From NCBI GenBank assembly GCA_026874595.1, contig CM049319.1, positions 53,458,917 through 53,522,916 of the forward strand: a DNA stretch of 64,000 bases, written 5' to 3'. The stretch's first letter is position 1. Every line of letters starts with the position of its first letter. Below, one piece after another: positions 59,096-64,000 of the stretch. Made by a program: the position numbers and the translations under genes. The stretch comes from Sipunculus nudus (taxonomy: Eukaryota; Annelida; Sipuncula; Golfingiida; Sipunculidae). The notes under the pieces are model-generated. The model worked only from the letters and a program-made list of their open reading frames with translations. It did no database searches and had not been told where the DNA came from.

Positions 59096-59747
59096 CAAAG
59101 TCGGGGGATACTATGTTTTCATGGCGGTCCCGCCGCCACCGCCGCATATAAATTTTTGTTGGCGCGATATTATATTAAATATTTCACGTATCTTTACCAA
59201 ACTTGGTATATGTATAGATATGGATGAGAGGACAACGCCTATTTAAAATGAATTGACCTTTACTAGGAGAGTGTCCTTGACCTTGAATATTGCCATATAT
59301 GGTTAAAAATTAAATAAGGGTCATGACCTTTCCCATGAGAGTGGCCTTGACCTTGAATATTGCCATATATGGTGAAAATTACACAAAATCATTAATATCT
59401 CAATAAGGGATGCATGGATTGGTCCAAAAATCAACTTGATCGAAGATCATGGATAGTATTATTATGTACCGGAAACTGGTGCCGCCACCTGTTCTTCTTG
59501 TACTTGTTTTTGTGCTGTTAAATACCCCCATCATTGCCACTTATCAGTTCTGTGAGCATTATAAGTCAAAATCTAATCAACTGATTTCTTTCATATTATG
59601 CATATATATACATAGATATGGGTTGTCGGACATCAATGTATAAATAAATCATGACCTTCCCTTTCAGAGTGGCCTTTTCTATGAGAGTGGTCTGATTTTA
59701 ATTGTTGCTGACGGGGGGGTGGGGGGGGGATTAATTGTCTGGGGATA
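59096..59747 (+). repeat. dispersed repeat family D, copy 2
   Basis: It starts TATCCCCAGACAAAGTCGGG with a CCGCCGCCACCGCCGC run inside. It ends AATTGTCTGGGGATA, so the outer 15 bp are inverted repeats (TATCCCCAGACAA). The interior twice carries GAGAGTGGCCTTGACCTTGA / TATTGCCATATATGG. No coding capacity. Confidence 0.75.
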
Positions 59748-59868
59748 GATACTATGGCACCTGCGGTGCCAAGAAATATCTAGTTTTTTTTCCTGCCTTT
59801 GTTGAATGGGAATTAATTTGCATCTATTTTTTTTTATCTCTCTGCTGGTTTAAAAATTTAAGTATTAT

Positions 59869-60772
59869 TAGTGGTGGGCCGATCATCGAGTTTTTTCGAA
59901 AGTCAGTCGGTTTGCTGCAACTTTCAAGCACTCGATTACGAAAGGCAACTATCGATTACATCATACCCATGATTGTTTTTACCAGAAATTCTTTAAGTTA
60001 TAGGCAAAAATTACTCTTCCATTTTTTACAACATTCCGCGCTTCATATAATGAGTCTGTGTTCCCAAATAACCTCCATATATAACTGAGTATGACACGGT
60101 AGATGTGAGAATGGAGGACTTATTAAACCTATGTGAACTGGCAGGGAGCTGCAGAATTAGCGGAGAGTTTTCTAACGAGATGTTCATTGCAAAATATGGG
60201 CCGTATGGCGTAAAAATGCTCCTTAATGCTCCAGGTCTATGCCAATTATGCAAGATTCTCTTAGAAATAAACTCCTCAACTGATGTCAGGTGCCGCTGCT
60301 GCATGAGTTATTATATTTTTAGCTTTCAATTACTTATTTTTTAATTTTTACCAAAAATTATATGGGCCTGTAATTTTTTGTGGCAGGCCTGTGAAACCAA
60401 TATGCATGTGGGCAGTCATCATAATTGTTATAAAATGAAAGTCCTGGTAGTGAAGTTAACATGATACGCGGGAGTATTCATAAGGGCCAGTAAGTACATG
60501 TCCTGGACAGTGATTTAATTCTTGATTACTATAATTAATTAAAATAAAACTTGGAATAGCATATTTTATTGAAAAAAGGAAAATATAAAAAAGGCAAAAA
60601 CCTCTTTTCGTTAAGTAGAATTACTAAGACATGCGGGCTGGGTTAAGAGAGTACAGTTTCACAGAAAATTGCACATTTCTTTATATTTGACTGAACCAAT
60701 TAATAATCAATCATTGATCGGTTTGCCCAAACCGATGATAGATTATGAAAAAGGAACCGACTCCCACCACTA
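59869..60772. mobile_element. hAT-like MITE, 904 bp
   Basis: The termini are TAGTGGTGGGCCGATCATCG and GACTCCCACCACTA. The flanks AGTATTAT (59861-59868) and ATTATTAT (60773-60780) match at 7 of 8 positions. Internal ACTGGCAGGGAGCTGCAGAA and GATCGATTATGAAAAAGGAA-type blocks are shared with 61361-62018. Confidence 0.75.
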
Positions 60773-60780
60773 ATTATTAT

Positions 60781-61360
60781 GAATAAATTTTTTTCCTGTA
60801 AGCACTGTTGAATTGAATTTCATATCCTGTTGGTATATATGCATGAATGTTGTAACTCCCACCTCCCCAGTTGAGCTATTAAGAGAGAAATCAGGTTTAC
60901 CATCAATGTCTCCTGTTTTATAGTATGTTTACACATTGTTCCCAACAGTATTTAATACCCTCAGCAAAAAGGCTGCTAGCTCTGTGGAATACATACATAT
61001 TTATGTGAGATATTTTTTTTTCAGAATATTCTTTTTGTATGCCCCCATACTGCAGCCAGATGTTCAACCTTATGTTAGACCGGAGTACCTGTTATATTTT
61101 ATGTATGCAAGTCCCTCCATGATGTTTGCATCTGGAATCTGTGCCAATGAACGCTGTGAACTGCCTTCCTGGCCCAGATGTGTGATGCTGTACTAGTTAC
61201 GTTCCAAGTGCTCTGGATATGTATAAAAAACATTGATGGTAGAATGCTTTGTTATTGCATGCTATGGCATGCTTGATTTCCTAGGCTTTTGGTACATTTG
61301 GGAAGTGATGACAAAAACCTATATAATTACTTGCTGTCTTGTTGTGGAAGGAATTACCTT
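60781..61360 (+). other. intron or unidentified sequence
   Basis: A family A end fragment at about 60785-60850, then unidentified sequence. An 86-codon open frame at 60936-61196 lies behind a TTTTTTTTTCAG acceptor-like site but has no recognisable motif and no clear donor. Confidence 0.35.
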
Positions 61361-62018
61361 TAGTGGTGGGCCGATCATAGAGTTTTATCGAAAGTCAGTC
61401 GGTTTGCTGCCACTTTCAAGCGCTCATTTACTAAAGGCAACTATCGATTACATCATAAGCATGATTTTTTTCACGAATGCCTTTATGTTATAGGCTAAAA
61501 TTATTCTTCAATTTTTTTACAACATTCTACACTTCAAAAAATGAGTCTTTATTACTAAATAACTTCCGTATGTAACTGAATTTAACACGGTACATGCGAA
61601 AACGGAGGACTCAATAAATCTCTGTGAACTGGCAGGGAGCTGCAGAATTAGCGGGGAGTTTTGTAACGAGATGTACATTGCACAATATGGGCGGTATGGC
61701 TTTATAATGCTACATAAATTCACCAGGTCTATGCAGCAAGTAGATGTCCTGGATTGTGGTTTAATTCTTGATTATTATAAATAATTAAAATGAAACTTTG
61801 AAAAGCATATATTACTAATAATAAGAAAATATAAAATAAGGTAAACACTTCTTTTCTTAAGGTAGAATTACTTAGACATGCGGGCTGAATTAAGAAAGTA
61901 GAGTTTCACAGATAATTGCATATTTCTTTATATTTTCTGAACCGAATAATAATCGATCATCGATCGGTTTGCCCAAACCAGTGATCGATTATGAAAAAGG
62001 AACCAACTTCCACCACTA
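61361..62018. mobile_element. hAT-like MITE, 658 bp
   Basis: The termini are TAGTGGTGGGCCGATCATAG and TTCCACCACTA. The flanks are ATTACCTT (61353-61360) and ATTACCTG (62019-62026), 7 of 8 identical. It is a shorter relative of 59869-60772, about 1.5 kb away in the same orientation. Confidence 0.75.
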
Positions 62019-62682
62019 ATTACCTGTCATAAATCATGTTTGATGATTGAAAGAAATAAACCATTGATGATCAGTTATTAATCAGTTATATTATTTACTT
62101 TTTATTGAACAGTGAAATGAGTTGTACAGAATTATAAGTAAGATATTGATCGGGTAAATTTAGTCGGACTTCAACAGCTTGCTGAAACATAAAGGTCAAG
62201 GTATATTTAACAGTAGTGTTGTTCACACCACTCAAGGTTCAGTTTAAATTTCATTTGCCACTGCATATCCTGTCTTTCTTACTATATATCCTTGACAGAA
62301 TTAATTGTTTGTGATTGATTATACAAAAATGAAACCAATTTGATTATGAAAGAAAACAACCAGTCATCGATATAATCAAATAATTGACCTATCCACTAGA
62401 CCCCTTATTTAAGCTCAGAATTCTTGACACTTAGTGACAGCATGATGCTTGTATTGAGAGCAACAGTGAAATAAGAATAAAAGATAACCACAAAATCCAT
62501 CTGTCAGTTCAGCATAATGCAGACTTCTTCTCATGCAGGGCCTGGTTTAAAGTTGCTCTCAAGTTCATTCAGGAATATGTTGTACCCATAACATGCATTA
62601 TCTTATGTTGCCTATATAATCTATAGTAAATCAAGTATCTAAAATATTGGGCGATAATATGAAACCAGATGTGGCAATCTGT
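62019..62682 (+). other. no feature seen
   Basis: AT-rich sequence with residual TCATCGATATAATC phrases that may be relics of the neighbouring hAT-like family. No exon is supported. Confidence 0.35.
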
Positions 62683-62945
62683 TTAGCAGCTTTGTTCAGA
62701 TATGTCGCTGTTTCGAACAGCTATTTCGTCATTTTCAAGTGCTTTAGTATGCGGTGAGATCAAGATTGCTGGATGGCTGTGGCGTGTGCAGTGACGCTTT
62801 TGGTTGTGTCTGAGATACACATTGCCGGCCATGTAAGACACAACAACATTTTTTGACCACATTTTATTTGCCCTTGCTACAACTTTTATATCAATGGTAC
62901 ACTCAGATATGAATTTCTCCCACACCTTTAGCGTGTTGCAAGTGA
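62683..62945 (-). pseudogene. unidentified coding-like fragment
   Basis: About 80 codons open on the minus strand with GC and codon texture unlike the flanks. It includes KFISECTIDIKVVARANKMW, KNVVVSYMAGNVYLRHNQ and ALENDEIAVRNSDISEQSC, then a stop. No family is recognised. It could be the 3' end of a retroelement open frame. Opposite orientation to the plus-strand gene. Confidence 0.3.
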
Positions 62946-63549
62946 TATTCCCTCGAGGGCAGGCCTATAACTTCTAAATATCCTGGTCAAAATCATCATG
63001 AGGCAAATGTTGCTTAATATTGTACACAAGTGTGTATTCATGACAGGATTTATTGCAGATTATTTCCATATAGGTGAAAAAACTGACAGTATTCAGGTTT
63101 TGGTACTTAAATTCTCAGGCCAAAAATCATATTCCAATGCTTTACGCCATTTTGGCCCCCATCATGAACTGTGACCTTTCATACATATCAAATATTCACA
63201 TCTTTCATCTTCACAAGCAGATCTATTATGGTTTAGCGAGTCGTATGATTTTGGTTGTGATATCAGCTTTAGTTTTTTATACAGACACAAGGTAGCACTA
63301 CCATATCAGCTATATTTACTATTTGGTAGCAAATTTTGTTCATCATTAACATTTTCTAATATGGCACATTGTGAAAGAAAACCTCCTATTAAATATTCAT
63401 TTTAAGCATCACTGGATGTCTTCTAGATTGGCACATATATACATTTCAGATAAGTCTTATAGGGGTTACTAATAGTGAAAAGGTAAACACCGCAAGTTAA
63501 CATACATGCATTTACTTGTGACTAAAAAAATAACTGCCAGGTCATATAA
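62946..63549 (+). other. no feature seen
   Basis: AT-rich sequence, no recognisable gene or repeat. Confidence 0.35.
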
Positions 63550-64000
63550 GCCCTATTTACACTAGAAAAACATAGTGCTAGACCTGTCCAGAAAAATGTG
63601 GAGCGGGCTACATTTTAACTTGCGTTCACACTGTGCCGGGCCAAGTGACCATGTAGAGCGCGCTACCCTGTCAAGTTAGGCCGCATTGCGCTTGGCCCGG
63701 CCTAGAATCTGCATTGCTTTTACACGCAGATAAATACTGCAATCTAGCGCGGCCTAGATTGGATTCCCCCTTGCTCGCTTGGCTAAATACTAGTCACATG
63801 ACGACTGAGTCTTGTTTGAGTGCGCTGTATAGGTAGTGCGCGCCACTTCTGTTTACACAAGTTAGAAGCACAAATGTAGGCCGCCCCAGGTGCCAGAATG
63901 TGGAACTGATTCAAACTGGTGGTCAAAATGTAGCGCACTCCAAACCAAAAATCCTCAAAATCTGGCGCGTTTGGAGGACTTGGCATGCGCTAAACAATGT
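63550..64000. repeat. CpG-rich inverted-repeat-like element, cut by the window edge
   Basis: Unusually GC- and CpG-rich for the window. Repeated motifs include GTAGAGCGCGCTACC, TAGCGCGGCCTAG, TTGGCCCGGCCTAGA and TTTACACAAGTTAG, in both orientations. It resembles the ends and interior of a nonautonomous DNA transposon, but no duplication can be checked because the right end is missing. Confidence 0.4.

Overview
The window is eukaryotic nuclear DNA, most likely from a mollusc and probably a bivalve. It is AT-rich and intron-rich, has GT-AG splice junctions, carries a metazoan nuclear receptor gene, and is packed with short interspersed repeats. Several repeats have the termini I associate with bivalve genomes: a GGGACCCATGGGTC block followed by GCTCAGCTGA at one end, a TCAGCTGAGC hairpin at the other, and the TATCCCCAGACAAAG palindrome family. 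There are no prokaryotic operons. Almost all long open frames here are noncoding repeats.

The main gene is on the minus strand, from about 26.56 kb down to 5.57 kb. It encodes a complete NR1-type nuclear receptor. Six coding exons join in frame with no frameshift: zinc finger 1 (26426-26563), zinc finger 2 (19456-19597), hinge (17183-17406), ligand-binding domain (LBD) helices 3-5 (16482-16710), one helix 5-8 exon, and the last exon (5566-5801) ending in an AF-2 helix. The helix 5-8 segment exists twice, at 13888-14112 and 10995-11231. The two copies are homologous, both intact, and both in phase 1/1. They are best explained as mutually exclusive exons giving 397- and 401-residue receptors with different ligand pockets. 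A (TA)30 tract sits over the branch-point region of the first copy, and a 21-bp minisatellite lies upstream of the second.

The intron between the two zinc-finger exons holds a 6-kb minisatellite (about 20390-26425; 41-bp unit, about 147 copies) that begins at the 5' splice site of the zinc finger 1 exon. The last 8 exon bases are part of the repeat unit, so nearly every unit carries a decoy splice donor.

From 26.6 to 50 kb no coding exon is recognised. This stretch is a patchwork of repeat families. They include arrays rich in the palindrome GGTGGCGCCACC, arrays carrying perfect DR1 nuclear-receptor half-site pairs (AGGTCAAAGGTCA), a family ending in an AGCTCAG/CTGAGCT hairpin, and hAT-like elements with 8-bp target-site duplications. 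A second gene runs on the plus strand. Its likely promoter and noncoding first exon are near 52.15-52.27 kb (ETS-, ZNF143- and YY1-like sites), and its first coding exon is at 56194-56476, containing a SUMO-type IKQE motif. The rest of that gene lies beyond the window or is not recognisable. A possible minus-strand first exon near 50.7-50.86 kb raises the option of a divergent promoter, but this is weak.
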